A stretch of DNA of 60,000 nt from Symsagittifera roscoffensis (lineage: Eukaryota; Xenacoelomorpha; Acoela; Convolutidae): contig NC_087071.1 of NCBI RefSeq assembly GCF_963678635.1, positions 10,217,842 to 10,277,841 on the forward strand, read 5' to 3'. A model generated the notes under the pieces. The model searched no databases, was not told the origin of the DNA, and worked only from the letters and a program-made list of their open reading frames with translations. Below, one piece after another: positions 24,360-36,540 of the stretch; within the stretch, counting starts at the first letter, position 1; each line of letters starts with the position of its first letter. The position numbers and the translations under genes were made by a program.

Positions 24360-25190
24360 AATAGGGAGATGAAGTTTTCATCTTCGTTTTCTTCATTTCG
24401 ACCTATTTTTGTGCTTTTTTACTGTCAAATTGTAATTTTCAATGTGTTTATTTGGCTGATTACAATTGTATAGACGTACTGGTTTGTTTAAATGTGTTTT
24501 TTATTCTGCGTTTTCCTTGTAACGATGATTGAGGTGTGGTTTCTAAGTCAGAAAAAAACAGTGTATCATTAGTTTGATAGTTTTTATTTACAGAGTTTTT
24601 TAATGTGTAGAGTTCTTCTAAATGACTGGTTTCCGATTCGGAGAATGCGCTTCTTTGTTTTGAAAATCTTCTTCGTGTAATCGGTTTTTGTTAACTTAAA
24701 TTTTTTCTTTTGAGTGTTTGTTTTTTTGTTCTAAAGTATCATTGACTGTGTACGTGGAGTGATTACGAGGTCAATTTTTTTGGTGGTGGTTTCACAATTG
24801 TGTAGTATAATTGTTTTGATTTTTTCCTAAGTTGTCTAGTGACTTAAGTTTTAGGATGATGGATGCAATGTTTGAATTAGTGATTTTTAATGCTTAAACT
24901 GTTAACTCTTACAATTTTTTGGTTAGCCTAACTTGGGTCATAAACTTCAGGGTTGGTGAGGAAAGTATATATCGATTCCTGAGAATGATTGTTGCTTTCT
25001 CGTGACTAGTTTAAGTTAAGGTATTAACTTACTTAATCTTACTTAGGTGTAGTGATTTTGTTCAAGGTTTGGAGAATACCAAATCGATCCACAAGGTTCT
25101 GTTATAATTAGAACGCAAGTAGTTCATTAGACACTATTTTAAACTTACTAAGTTTAACTATTATTCTGGGTCAGGTAAGAGGGAGTCAAG
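24360..25190 (-). other. 5' leader of copy C
   Basis: Leader sequence shared with copies A and B, including cgattcctgagaatgattgt near 24975 and taaatcgatcc-type sequence near 25082. Similarity to copy B continues to gggtcaggtaag at about 25169-25180 and then ends, so the element's outer boundary or LTR edge is near 25190. Confidence 0.5.
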
Positions 25191-26460
25191 TGAAGGATGA
25201 ATAACCGGAGTTCTTCACTGTTTATCCTAATTAGAATGGTTAGTGTGACTTAAAAATTTCTATTAGTCCTGGGTTTTTGAGAAACGGTTGGTTAGTGAAT
25301 CGACGTTTGGGGTCGTTAGACACTTTGTTAAATGTGTGGGGGAGAAAAAAATTGTTCTATTTGATCCAAGGATAAGCCTTGATGATCAAAATAAAAATTT
25401 GGTGAAATTAAATTTAGTTTAAGTAAAAAAATAAGTAAAGATCCAAGGAAAGCCTTGATGATCTGTAAATATTAAAAGGTTTAATTAAATGGAAATAAGA
25501 ATTAGGATAGACCTTTATAAATTAAATCAAGCTTTATTTAATAAAAATTTTTGTATATTAGTTTTTGATGATGTTAGTGGGTTTATGATTTGCTGTTATG
25601 TTTTAGCTGATGAAGCTTGAGACGCAGAAATTATTTATATATTACTAAGAATTTGTGTATTTACTAACAAATTTTTAATTTTTATATTCAATAAACGTTT
25701 TTTCCAGATATCTTTTCAATTTTACCGCAGATTTAAGGAAACGATTAGGAATGTTTTTATCAATCGCTGTTGTACAAAAATAGGTTTGGCGCCTGTAATT
25801 ATTGGTGATAATTTTTCTTCAAGGTATTATGTTTGCAATTGAAAATCTAATCTCATGGCTAATAAAACTCTAAATATAAAATTTTGTGTTGGCTTTTGCC
25901 GTACGACCATGAAACTTATGGGTAAGTTCCGTCGTAGTCGTATATCGTCTCTTGTCCGAGGTCTTTTTCCAATACTTTTTTCCGGTAGTTCTCGTAATGT
26001 GCGGAATAATGGCTCTGATCTATTGAGTCGTAGAGACATTTCAATTAAGTTATTATTCTGTAAAATTTTGAGAATGTTTTTTTTCTAAGTCTAATCTATT
26101 TTTGGTTAGTTGTAAGCTATTTTTTCCTTAAGGTCTTTTTCGAGACTTATGGTCGCACCAGATGAGCTATGACCTTTAGGTTAACTCATAGAGTAATTTC
26201 AGATAGGGTACACCGTCTACTCGTCAGGCTATTTTATTTTCGGCCGGATAGATTCGTGTAGCTTCTTAGTCTAATACCGATCTTAATCTTACTCTTAAAT
26301 CTCTAAGTCTCATTAGATCTAGAGTATACTGGTTTGTTACAAGTCGGTCTCTTGGAGAAAGCAACCAAGTTGTATGTTGAATTCAAAATGCTCTGGTGCT
26401 GAAATTACAAGTAATTTCAGCACTTACAAATAAGTGGGTTGTTAGTTAGATGGAGTGTGA
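25191..26460. other. Flank or possible LTR of copy C; no gene recognised
   Basis: This stretch lies where a 5' LTR of copy C would be, but has no second copy in the window to prove it. Direct echoes such as atccaaggataagccttgatgatc (25364 onward) and a second similar piece at 25441-25462 are visible. An open frame at 25827-26039 has no recognisable domain. A perfect 12-bp-arm hairpin ends the region (26397-26422). Confidence 0.35.
26397..26422. repeat. Perfect hairpin palindrome
   Basis: tgctgaaattac, two bases aa, then the exact reverse complement gtaatttcagca. It sits about 40 bases before the AT-only block. Confidence 0.8.
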
Positions 26461-28660
26461 TTGGTTGGTCTTTAATTTTTTATAGGGATAAAATATCTAA
26501 TTTAATATAATTATATATAGTTTGGATCAGGTTCCAAAATGTTTTGTATCACATAATTTCACACTATAAAATAGTTTTTTTAATCATCTGATTGATAGTA
26601 CACTATACTAAGATACTTCTAGTTAAATTATAATTTTTTCCTTATGTTATATTGTATTTTAAACTAATATATATTTTTCTTTTATATATTAAACAAAATA
26701 ATTTTATTTTAAAACATCATATAAAGTTTCGTTTTAAATAAATAGTTCTTTCCTTTCATCATGTTATATTTTTTAATATTTTATACTTTTTCCTTTTCTA
26801 TAAGGATAAATTACAGTTTATTATTTCAAACTATATTGTTCTACGTTATTCTTAGTTTTTCTAAGATTTTTCAATTCCTTTGTTTTGTATTACACTATTT
26901 ATGTTATATTATATGAGGTTATATGATCGTAGTATTTGATTTCAAATTATATGGTTTAAATTTGTATTATTTTATTTTAAACTGGTGTATCTTACAACAT
27001 CCTTTTCTAATTAGTTTATCTTATTATTTTATAGAAAAAAAACAAACATTTTTTTATATTATTTTATATTATCTTATAATACACTGATTTTTATTTTATT
27101 TAATTATAATATACTTTATTATCAAAATTTATAGTACATTACATTAAATTTCATTATATTTTTTAACTTATCGAACTAATTTTCATTATACGTTTTACGT
27201 TATATTACATAAGTTAATATTTTTATATGATTTTGTATTCTTATCATATTTTTTTTAATCAATATAATTGATATTATATCAGATTAAATCAAAATATTTC
27301 TAATTATAGTTCATTTTATTTAAATGTATCATACTATACTATAAAGTTTTGTATTATAATTTATTACTTTACGTTTATGTTTTTATTTAACTATATTTTA
27401 CTATATTATTTAATTTTTTCCTATTTTTTTTAAATTGTATATAATTTTATGATAAATTTTATGACTTATTGTTATTTTACATCACTGTTTTTGTCTATAA
27501 TTTGAAATTTATTTGTATAATACTTTATTTAATGTTATATTATTTTAATTCGTTTTATAGTTTTTTTTTATATTACTTTATATTATAATGTTTTATACCA
27601 TTTAATATTATATTATATTATATTATAATATATTTTACTATAATATATTAGGTTATTTTATATTATACTATATTGTTTTATTTTGTTTTATTTTATTTTA
27701 TTCTATATTTTATTATATTATATAATGGAAAATTATATTTTTCCATATTATATTTTATCATCTTATATTATAAAATAATGTATTTTAAGATTTTATATAT
27801 ATTTTTGTATTTAACCATCTTATAGTTCAGTAAGCTAAATTATTCTATTTCTTATTATAACTTTTTTTACTAATGCTAGTTTAAATTTTAGATTATTTCA
27901 TAAAATATTTTGATATAATATAAAATTTTATTTTTCTAAAATAATTTTTCTAATGATTTTATATAATGTTTTTTTTTCTTATGTTGTAATATGTTTTATT
28001 TTATTTTCATTTATATTACCTTATGTTATAATAAACTTGCAGTTCATTTCATATTATCCTATTTGTTTTTTGGTTTTTTAAAGGTTTTAATAGATTGTTT
28101 AAAATTATTTTATATTATGATTTTAATTTATATTATATTATAGTAAATTATGTTGTATTAAGTTGTATAAAACTGTATTATTTTTGATTTAAATGATGTT
28201 ATATTATAATATATCATTTTATCGTGTATTATATTATATTATTTTATACTATATTATTTTATATTATATAATATTTTATTAAATTATATTATTTTATTTT
28301 GAATTATCTTATTTTATTTTATAATATATTATTTTATATTAAATTTTTTATATATTTTATTAAGTTAAATCAATCGTATCATAACATTTTATGGTATATT
28401 TTATTACATTCTGGTATTTATTATATTTATTGTGATTTTTTATGTTATTTGATTTTTAGAGTACCTTAAAAAATTCAAAAATTTATATTTTACGTTTTTT
28501 TTTGTAATTTTTTTTGTCTTTTTATTTTATTTCAATTTTGTCTTATATTGGATTAATATTTTTTTGTTTTTTTATTTTATATTACATTATGTTATGTTAT
28601 GTTATTGTTATGTTATGTTATGTTATTTTGTGTTTCTTTTTTGATTTTTTGGTATTAAAC
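26461..28660. repeat. 2.2-kb AT-only low-complexity block
   Basis: Almost entirely A and T, built from irregular TTATA, TATTT and TTTTA words with no usable reading frame. It ends in a short run of TTATG pentamers at about 28587-28626. It could be a degraded AT satellite, a matrix-attachment-like or replication-prone sequence. The sequence alone does not decide. Confidence 0.8.
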
Positions 28661-29537
28661 AATTAAAGTACCTTGAGGGGCACTGTAGTAAGTTGTGTTC
28701 CTTTTAGGGAAGATTTCGGCATTCGAAAAAAAAGTTTTAGGCTCTAAGTGACTTGTTTTATAGACTTGCCTAGTTATATTTGATGCTCATAATTGCATAA
28801 GAAAGTTGTGTTGCATATGTTTCTCGAAAATCAAAAACTGAAAAAGCTGAAGAAAGCTGACAACAACTTTCTTGTTTGTTGTCTTGGAACCCCCAATAGT
28901 TTTTCTTGCCTTATCTTGACCTAGAGTTTGAAGCGATTTCAAATAATTAAAAACTCTAAAAAAGTATGGGCATAAAGGAAATTATATATATTCTGTGATT
29001 TAAGTGAAAACTCTCACAGTTTTAAACAAAACCAAGATATAGACAACAAACAAAACCACATTTCTGGAGAAAACATTAAAAAAAAACGTATAAGAGCTAG
29101 TTTGCAACTAATTACGTATGTTTACTATGAGTTAGTGAGTATGGTTCTCTCTCGTTTGTAAAGCCTCAAGCATAAGACCATTGACATTTTTTTCCGATAG
29201 CACAAGTTTCTTAGAATCGAACTGTTTAGTTTTTAATAAACACCATACTAGTTGAATAACAATCAGAGGTGTAGTTGTTCATTTTTCCTCGAGAATTTAA
29301 AACCTTTAATGGAATTAATCATTTAATACCAATTTTCTTCCAATACCTTGAAAGCTAACCATTTCTCGGCAATTCCTTCCTTTGTTTAACGTTTGAGGTT
29401 TTCTTACAAAGGTTTTGAGGTCACTCTTTATCTCATAAAAAAGTGTGAGTGTAAAAAGCACTGGGTTTAGCTTAAACGTTGAAAAAATTTTCTTAGTAAC
29501 AAGTACCAGAGTTTGTCAGTCCTGACCCAATTAACGC
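28661..29537. other. Intergenic; nothing recognised
   Basis: AT-rich unique-looking sequence without a convincing coding frame, RNA gene or repeat. It lies on the 3' side of the gene at 29538-30959. Confidence 0.5.
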
Positions 29538-30959
29538 TCAAATGCTGGCGAGTTTTGAGCTAATAAACCAACTACACATCAGCCATTTAGTATTACATTT
29601 GACATTAAATCCCTTGCATTTCAATTCGAGTAGTATATCCCAAAAAGATGAAAGGAAATCATGCTCAGAATTTGCTGGCGGTTCTGAGCTTTTTATTGTC
29701 GCTGTTATTGCGTTTGTGCTTGGTTTGACCCAGTAGTTAACGTAACTTTTAGTGTCATTTCTGTTCAGGTGATCCCTGAGATCATCTGGGAAACTCTCGC
29801 AAACTTCGATGCCGTCCTCGTCTGGTTGAAAAACAGGAAACCCTCCGACTTGTGTCAAATTTTGTCTAGGAGTCCAGTAGCATTTCTTCATCGGTTTTGA
29901 CGTTGGCGAGTTTGATAAACAGAGCGCAGCTACTTTGTCTTTTACTCTATGAAATCCATATTGATGCATAAAACAAACGACGCAAGCGTCCCAATTAGGA
30001 ATTTCTTCACATTTTCCTGTTGTGAATGAAGAAACATCGCTAAAGGAATAATCTTGAATAAATAATGCCTTACCTATCCCTCCATTCAGTAGGGTTCCAT
30101 ATTCAATTCTCAGAAAAGATCTTCCCAAATGAATACGAGATATTCTTCTCAGGTTAAATAAAGTTTCTTTATGGAGGTATTTCGGACCGCTGAGAAATTT
30201 AACACGTAGAAAACTGTCAGTAAAATTAGACTGAAAAATTTTTGGGTAAAAGTGATCAATACCCCAACTAAATTTACCATCGCCAGGTCTTATCAGATAG
30301 TTGAATTTGTTTCCTGCGATATTTACGTCTGAAATAGAAAGCTCGTATACACCATCTTCACTGCCATCATAACGATAAGGATTGTCAAAAACCAATGAAA
30401 TATCTTGAATTTTGTCATAGTTAACTACTCTCACGGGATTGAAGGCTTTCACGCTCATGTAACTGTTGTTACTCCTCACAATAATGTTGGAAAAATATAA
30501 TTCTTTTACTATTTTGAAAAAATTAAAACTGCTGATAGCTTCAATGTCTCCGTCATTCACTGAGTTCAAGTTAATCATTGTAAAAATCGTCGGTTTGCAA
30601 CTAAGGATGTCATCTAGCGCACGGAAAATTGGAGTCAATGCTTTAAATTTCAAACGATTAAGCTCTACCGAAACTCCTTTCGGTTGTGATCCATTTGTAG
30701 GAAGGCAAATTATTTCAAACTTAGGAGAAAATTGAGTGGTTTTCAAGGCAAAAAGATCTAAATAATTAATGCGCTCTATATCAGGATTATAATAACTGGG
30801 CATTTGTTCTACGGAACAACTCAATAATGAACCGTTTTTGGGGTCACACACACATAATCTGCTACGTAATCTTGAGTCAGAAGAGCAGAATTCAAAAGCT
30901 AATTCACTTTGTTTGGTAATCCTGATCTGAATAAGCAAACTGAAGATACTTATTTTCAT
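29538..30959 (-). CDS. Putative secreted cysteine-containing protein, possibly LRR-like
   Basis: An intact 473-codon frame starting at ATG 30959. The N-terminus has a short hydrophobic stretch (ISIFSLLIQI) that may act as a signal peptide. A cysteine cluster follows (FCSSDSRLRSRLCVCDP and GSLLSC), which resembles an LRR N-cap of extracellular proteins. The middle is built of alternating beta-like segments with F/I/L spacing (for example IVKELYFSNIIV, LRRISRIHLG). A second cysteine-rich region follows at residues about 340-400 (NWDACVVCFMHQYG, KKCYWTP). I do not recognise the family. The last 50 residues have a different character and may be read past a true splice site. The 5' flank carries the repeat at 31340-31990. 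Confidence 0.55.
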   Translation of the reverse strand: MKISIFSLLIQIRITKQSELAFEFCSSDSRLRSRLCVCDPKNGSLLSCSVEQMPSYYNPDIERINYLDLFALKTTQFSPKFEIICLPTNGSQPKGVSVELNRLKFKALTPIFRALDDILSCKPTIFTMINLNSVNDGDIEAISSFNFFKIVKELYFSNIIVRSNNSYMSVKAFNPVRVVNYDKIQDISLVFDNPYRYDGSEDGVYELSISDVNIAGNKFNYLIRPGDGKFSWGIDHFYPKIFQSNFTDSFLRVKFLSGPKYLHKETLFNLRRISRIHLGRSFLRIEYGTLLNGGIGKALFIQDYSFSDVSSFTTGKCEEIPNWDACVVCFMHQYGFHRVKDKVAALCLSNSPTSKPMKKCYWTPRQNLTQVGGFPVFQPDEDGIEVCESFPDDLRDHLNRNDTKSYVNYWVKPSTNAITATIKSSEPPANSEHDFLSSFWDILLELKCKGFNVKCNTKWLMCSWFISSKLASI

Positions 30960-31339
30960 TTTTTGTTAATATCAGAAGGCAACTGAAAAAGGTGACCTTG
31001 CAAACTTAGTTGACTTACGACGTCTTCACCACTGCCTTGTGGCTCAACAAAATGATCAACGAGAACATTTGAGGAGCCGTGAGCTAATCATAGAAAAACA
31101 TGCATTACTTCGATACTGAAATCACTATTAAATTATGTCAAAATTTGTTTTTGTCGAAGATAATGCTTTCAAGTTTAAAAGGTCCTAAACTGCACATTCA
31201 AGAAACACTTTAAAGTTTTCCGTATCAAAAATTTACGAATTTCGTTCTTTTACTGTATGGTCCTTAGTTTTTTAAATTTTGCTGTATCAATTGAATCAGC
31301 CAAAAAGAAGTTCTAATTTCATAGTTTCCACTTGAAGAA
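30960..31339. other. 5' flank of the gene at 29538-30959
   Basis: Non-coding; no TATA box or splice site was assigned with confidence. Confidence 0.4.
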
Positions 31340-31990
31340 CGCAAGCTCAGAGAAAAAAAATCAGAGTAATAAAAACAAGACTGCTCGTATCAATGCGAAA
31401 CCCGGAAATTTCTGACCGTCTTTAAGAATTGATGAAGATGTCAAAAATTGAAAAACATCCCCCACACGCAATGTGAAAAAAGGATACGTCATCTTTTGCG
31501 TGTATTAAAAACATTAAATAGCAAGCCTAAGTTCAATTTGGAGCAGTTACTAAGCAGTATTACAGTTCGGTTTAAGTGTTGATATCACTAAATTGGCCAG
31601 CTTAAAACTCCTTTAACTTAACGATAAATGATCACAGGTTAAATATCTTTTCGAATTAGAAGCCCATGCCAACATTATCTTTCGAAGGATAGAAAAATTG
31701 TCAAAATTGTCAAAAATATTCTAGTTATAAAGTCGAATTTTGTCTGGAGAAAAAAAACATGCCGAACATTTCGTCACTTTCTTGCAATGTCGGAATAATA
31801 ATTGTTTTCTATCAAGTTTTTTATCCTGTATACTGAAGTGTTTAGCTCTATAAACAATCAAACCATTGAGAGTTTTTTCCTTTCTACCGAATTCGATTTT
31901 CAACTTTGCAAGAATTTGCCACAATAAAGTTACGTTTTTCAGGGTGAAACATTAACTCCTGTGAATACGTATATTACACATAACTCATTA
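31340..31990. repeat. Dispersed repeat, copy 1 (upstream of secreted-protein gene)
   Basis: Resembles 46480-47060 in the same order and orientation. Shared landmarks are ctgctcgtatca near 31382, catcccccacacgca near 31456, aacgataaatgatcac near 31620, and gaaaaaaaacatgccgaaca near 31750. The copies are diverged, with many substitutions and small indels. Each lies 0.3-0.4 kb before the start codon of an intact minus-strand gene. Confidence 0.6.
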
Positions 31991-33540
31991 ACAAAAACTG
32001 GGGGTTTTGATATGATTGCAAATTCATAAGATACCGGAAAAAAGAAAGTCAGTACGGTAATAATCAAGAAAAGAACAGAAGCCAGAGAAGAATGAGAGAG
32101 AGAGAGAGAGAGAGAGAGGAATTTTGATCAACAACCGCCTCCCCTCGTGTACCATTCAAAACCTACATCTCGCTAATTTTTTTTCTTTGATTAAAAACAG
32201 AGCTTAGCGCAACGTGTTAATTGTTCAATTTTGATTAGATCAACATTCCAGCTCAAAAACAAGTCAATATTCTTCTCTCTATATCGCTTCAGTGAAAAGT
32301 ATGCTATTTAGTTCATGATTGTTCTTTACAGTATTGATTTCCGACAAGCAGACTAACTAAATATTATCTAACAAAAGTACAAACATCAAATTAAATAGTT
32401 TTTCTCATACTTGTTTGATTTTTATACAAAATCACTTCTCACTGAAAAAAAAACTTTTGATTGTTTGAAATTTATAATTGCGACAGAAGCACTCAAGATA
32501 ACTTTTCGTCCGCAAAACTCTTTCAAGATTTTAACAATTTTTAATGCCCATTGTGAGATGCTTCTCAATTTATTCTAAAACACTTGATCGCTTTGAAAAA
32601 TAAGTTTTTCAAGATTTAAATTTTCAAAAATCAAGAGGTTCTTTTCCCAAAATAACCGAAACTTTCCAAAAGCTTTTTTGTCTATTGATAGTCCAGTTTG
32701 AATTTATCACTAAATGAAAAAACCACACGATATTTTTTTTTGTTTTTAATGTTTTTCTTTTTGGCCCATGTTATAATAACTATTTTTTGAAGGATGAAAT
32801 AATCATTAAACTTTATAACAGGTCATGATTTTCCTTCACTACATTTTTGATGTAAGATTTTTCTGCCCATTAACAAAAGGGTAACGTTTTAAAGCGTTTT
32901 TTTTCTTTAGTTCTGAAAGAAAACAACGCCGTTATCCTAGATTACAAATCCTCAAAAGCATCTAATTCAATTTCAGGTGTTGTTATAAACAATGTATATT
33001 GTGTTCTAGATTTAAAACAAAATTGAAAAAAATGTTTTGATTGATTGGTTTGAACACAGCTAACTGACAGTTGAGAGAGAATAATGAACGCAAAAAAAAG
33101 TAAAAATTGAACTTTGGCTTTCTCAATTCTCTTTGAGCTTCCAGAAAAATTTGTGATTGATACTTTTTTGATGATATTAACCCAATTTGAGAAAACTTGA
33201 TCATGAGTTAAATTTTAAAAAAGGCAACATGAGGTAACAATAAAATTCATTTTCAAAACTATAAGTTGATCAAATTTTTTGTGAAATTTTTTTTGATGTT
33301 TGCCTTCCTTAGCGGAGTTTGTTTTTCTTTTAACAAAGGAAAAATAATACAAAATTTTTAAAAATCAAAAATCCAACGGTGAAAAATCAAAGTTGAGTTT
33401 TAAGAGATTTTAAGATTTCAAGTCGAGGCCAAACTGTGCACAATTTAGTGTATCTAGGTGACTGGAATCCAGAGACGAGTCTTCAAACATAGTCTAAAAT
33501 ATAATTGAAATAAAGTGAAAAAGTTTCTACTAGTTCCCGA
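31991..33540. other. Intergenic with (GA)n microsatellite at 32094-32118
   Basis: AT-rich sequence with no recognised gene. About 12 GA units are present at 32094-32118. Small open frames such as 32983-33204 lack any domain signature. Confidence 0.5.
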
Positions 33541-33960
33541 TTCAGCAAATGCAAGTGGATTTCGCTAAAGTAAATCGTTTCCGCTAACTTGTGTGGATTC
33601 CGGTGAAAGTTCGCGGTTTCCGTATACTGTATGAGGATTCCTCTCAAAATTTGCGAAATGCACTGACAAATTGCAGAATTCGCTTACAATTTGCGGATTC
33701 CCAATTCAATTGAGGTTTCCACGACACTAGTATTTGTTTGTGTACTCGAAACGTTGTTTCGAATTCCACAAACTTAATTGCGGTTTCCACAATTTCTGTC
33801 GCGAATTCTGCAAAGTGGCCTGTTTTTGGAGCAAATTTGAGCAATACAGTATTTCAGGTTTTTCGTCCGTGGGATCCAAAACAGCAAAGAAGATCGAATT
33901 AAAAGATGAAACGTTGCGGATTCCGCCACAATTCTTTTTTTAGTCGGTTGCAAAATCCAC
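33541..33960. repeat. Degenerate GCGGATTCC-type minisatellite
   Basis: Words such as gcggtttcc, gcggattcc, gtggattcc, gaggattcc and aggtttcc recur roughly every 25-35 bases between runs related to aatttgc. The array is imperfect and has no fixed period. Confidence 0.55.
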
Positions 33961-34740
33961 TTGAAAATGGAGATAGAAATTGAGATCGCTTCTAAATGGA
34001 ACATTTTAGTCAATGTTTGAATTTACCCTGGCCTCATTTTTGAATAATTCAAAAGTACAATCAAAACAATAAGCTACGTGCAAAATCCGTGCGGTCCTAT
34101 CTTGCAATCAAATCATGTTCGTCGCTAAATGTTCCAACAAAATTTTATTGCCCCCTGGAATTAAAATATTTCAATTTGAAGTTTTGAGATTTTCTAGGTA
34201 GAGCTGGATTTCGTGTCCTTAGTTACAGCAGCAAAAAAGGAAACTTTTGGATAAGGCTGGTTGCTAATTTGGCAATGTCTTACATTGTCTAATGACACCC
34301 TTAGGCGTATCTAGATTGGCTTTCAAAACAATTGAATTAAATATATTTCGTTTTTATTCGAAGATAAAAGTTCTTCTAATTAAGCAGCAATACTACAGGC
34401 AGTTGCTGAAGCCAGGAACTAATTACTATCATAGGCAAATCAGAACATACTAGTTTTTGTTTTGGCTAAGAAAAATATTTATATGATTGTAAAACAGGTT
34501 GTCTTTTGAAATAATTGGAAATAAATTTAGTATTTGCTGTTAAGTAACATATATCTTTTCCTGCTGTTAAAACTCCCTAAATCAGCGGAAACGTTTTTAG
34601 TGTTCCGAATTTCGACAAAAGTGAGGGCAGGTTTTTAATATGCCTGGGCAGGTTTTTAATTCGGATCAATTTTAGAAAATTTTACAGCTAATGTGCTTCG
34701 ATCCGGAAATCTTCGGATTACCGAGCGAGTATGATTGCAC
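33961..34740. other. Intergenic; nothing recognised
   Basis: No credible coding frame or RNA gene. Slight echo at 34628-34662 (gcaggtttttaat twice). Confidence 0.45.
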
Positions 34741-36540
34741 TAGACTAAAATGCCAACGTCGTTCCCGGGTCGAGGTGCTCGACTTGTGTTTCGACTTTGA
34801 AAGTCGAGCAAGCCCAGTTTTACAACTGAAATTCCGCAGTCGAGAAGCAATTTTAAACTGAGCACAAAGTCGAAAAATACCCAATTTCGGTCGATAACGT
34901 CAAAACATAGGTCAAAAAAGTCAAAACGTAGGTTGAGCGCAGTCAAAAAATTCTGAATTTGGTCAAAAAATTGGGAAAACATGTCGAGCTCAATCGAAAC
35001 ATAGGTCGTGCGCAGCCTAATTTTTTCAAGAAACTTATTTGATTATAACGATTTTAATTAATTTTAAGTTGGAAATTGAGCAAACGAATCTGCTCAGAAA
35101 AAATCTCCGCCAGAAAGTTGCAACCCGTATTGATCATTTGAGAGATTTGCCTACCGCAAAAAAATCAAATAACAGGAGAAATCCTTTCAAATTTTCCTTT
35201 CCAGTTTTCAAAATTGAAGAATTTCCACGGCAAGAAATGTAAATTCTACCAAAAGATCTTCAAATATCAGTTTTCACATCAAAAATTTCAGTCCAGATTT
35301 GTAAAAAAGCAAAAGTGGTAGATTCAACCTGAAAAAAAAAGGTTCTCATAATTTTGCCAATTTACTAAAGTTATTTGATAGTCGAGAGAGTTAAAAAAAT
35401 TTGAAACATGTCAAGCACAGTCGAGATATACTCATTTTGGCCGAGAAAAACGAAAAAACAAGATCGATTAAGTCGAAACATAGGTCAAGCACAGTCGAAC
35501 TAAGATCGAATTGAACAAAATCTAAAGTCGAACACAAATTAAACAGTTAAACATACCCTGTTTTGACCGAGAAAGTCGAAACTTATGTCGAGCACAGTCA
35601 AAGCATACCCTTTTTTTTCTAAGAAAGCGAAACCTAGGTCGAGAAAGTTGAAACATAGGTCGAGCACAATCGAAACATTAGTTGAGCACAGTCGAGAACG
35701 GTCAAATTTTAAAGTCGAGTTATTCGAACCTAAAGTCGAACACAAATTTACAGCACAGTCAAACTCAAAGTCAAAGCATAAAATCGAATTGGTGAAACCT
35801 ATAGTCATAGACAATTTTACAGGCCAGTCGTTCCAAAGTCAAAACAAAGAGCCGAGGCGGTCGAACACAAAAAAAATTACCGAGAATTTGATTATATTGT
35901 CGGATTTTTTGCTTGCAAATCTTTAAAACAGTTGCTTTTAGTAATGTATCTAATTTGTAAATAAATATTGTATCTAATTTTAAAATGCTGGATCGAGTTG
36001 ATCGAGTGGGATAAAGTGTATTCTAAACTTGGCTCGCGTCGGTCAAAATATCGATCCATGGTCGAGACGGTGTAAACGTACCAAATTTTTGCCAAGTCGG
36101 TCACATCATAAATTGCAAACCTCGACCCGGGTTGTGTGAGGTTTTCACAAATTGATTTTTTTGAACTTTTTTTTCTGAATTTTGAAATATTTTTTTAGTC
36201 GAGAATGTCAAGACAACCAAAACGCACCCCATTTTGGTGGGGAAAAATTAAAACGAAATTGAAATGTCGGTCCAGAAGGTCGAGAAATTCTAAACAGATC
36301 GTATTTTAGTCGAAAAAGTTGAAACATATCTGAACTGGGTCGATCTAGATCGAACAATTTTTGGGTTGGTTGAGATATGCGAAACATACCAAAAATTGGT
36401 CGAGAAAGTCGAAACTTATCAAAATTGATCGAGAAAGTCAAAACATACCAAAATTTGGTCGAGAAAGTCGAAACATACCATAATGTGGTCGAGAAAAACG
36501 AAACATACCAAAAAATGATCAAGACGGTCGAAACATAGTT
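34741..36540. repeat. GTCGA-rich minisatellite, about 1.8 kb
   Basis: GTCGA or GTCAA followed by AAACATA, GCACA or GAAAGT recurs dozens of times. The best-ordered part is 36385-36535, where units of about 30 bases (ggtcgagaaagtcgaaacat followed by accaaaattt) repeat five times. Open frames here (for example 36208-36522) are read through the repeat and show a 10-residue periodicity; they are not genes. Confidence 0.75.

Larger units (their letters stand above)
16080..25190 (-). mobile_element. Ty3-like LTR retrotransposon, copy C (most complete)
   Basis: The longest copy, about 9.1 kb: leader, full-length gag extension, capsid, knuckle, protease, RT, RNase H, integrase, GPY/F tail and post-pol ORF, all on the minus strand. 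It carries a deletion that removes the RT catalytic centre (junction near 19467) and a partial duplication of integrase sequence at 17080-17340. Many stops and frameshifts show it is dead. Terminal repeats were not identified. Confidence 0.85.

Noticed and set aside
25780-25800. tttggcgcctgtaat resembling a tRNA-Lys-type primer-binding site
   Set aside because: It reads on the plus strand while the adjacent element is on the minus strand, and the GGCGCC core is self-complementary; the match to a tRNA 3' end is too short.
26100-26400. Possible tRNA in the more balanced sequence near 26150
   Set aside because: I could not fold a cloverleaf with conserved T-loop and D-loop bases.
36208-36522. 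104-codon frame rich in Phe, Trp and Tyr
   Set aside because: It is read straight through the 30-base GTCGA repeat and shows a 10-residue period, so it is a repeat artefact.
34741-36540. CRISPR-like array
   Set aside because: Repeats are degenerate, spacers are not distinct, and the context is eukaryotic.
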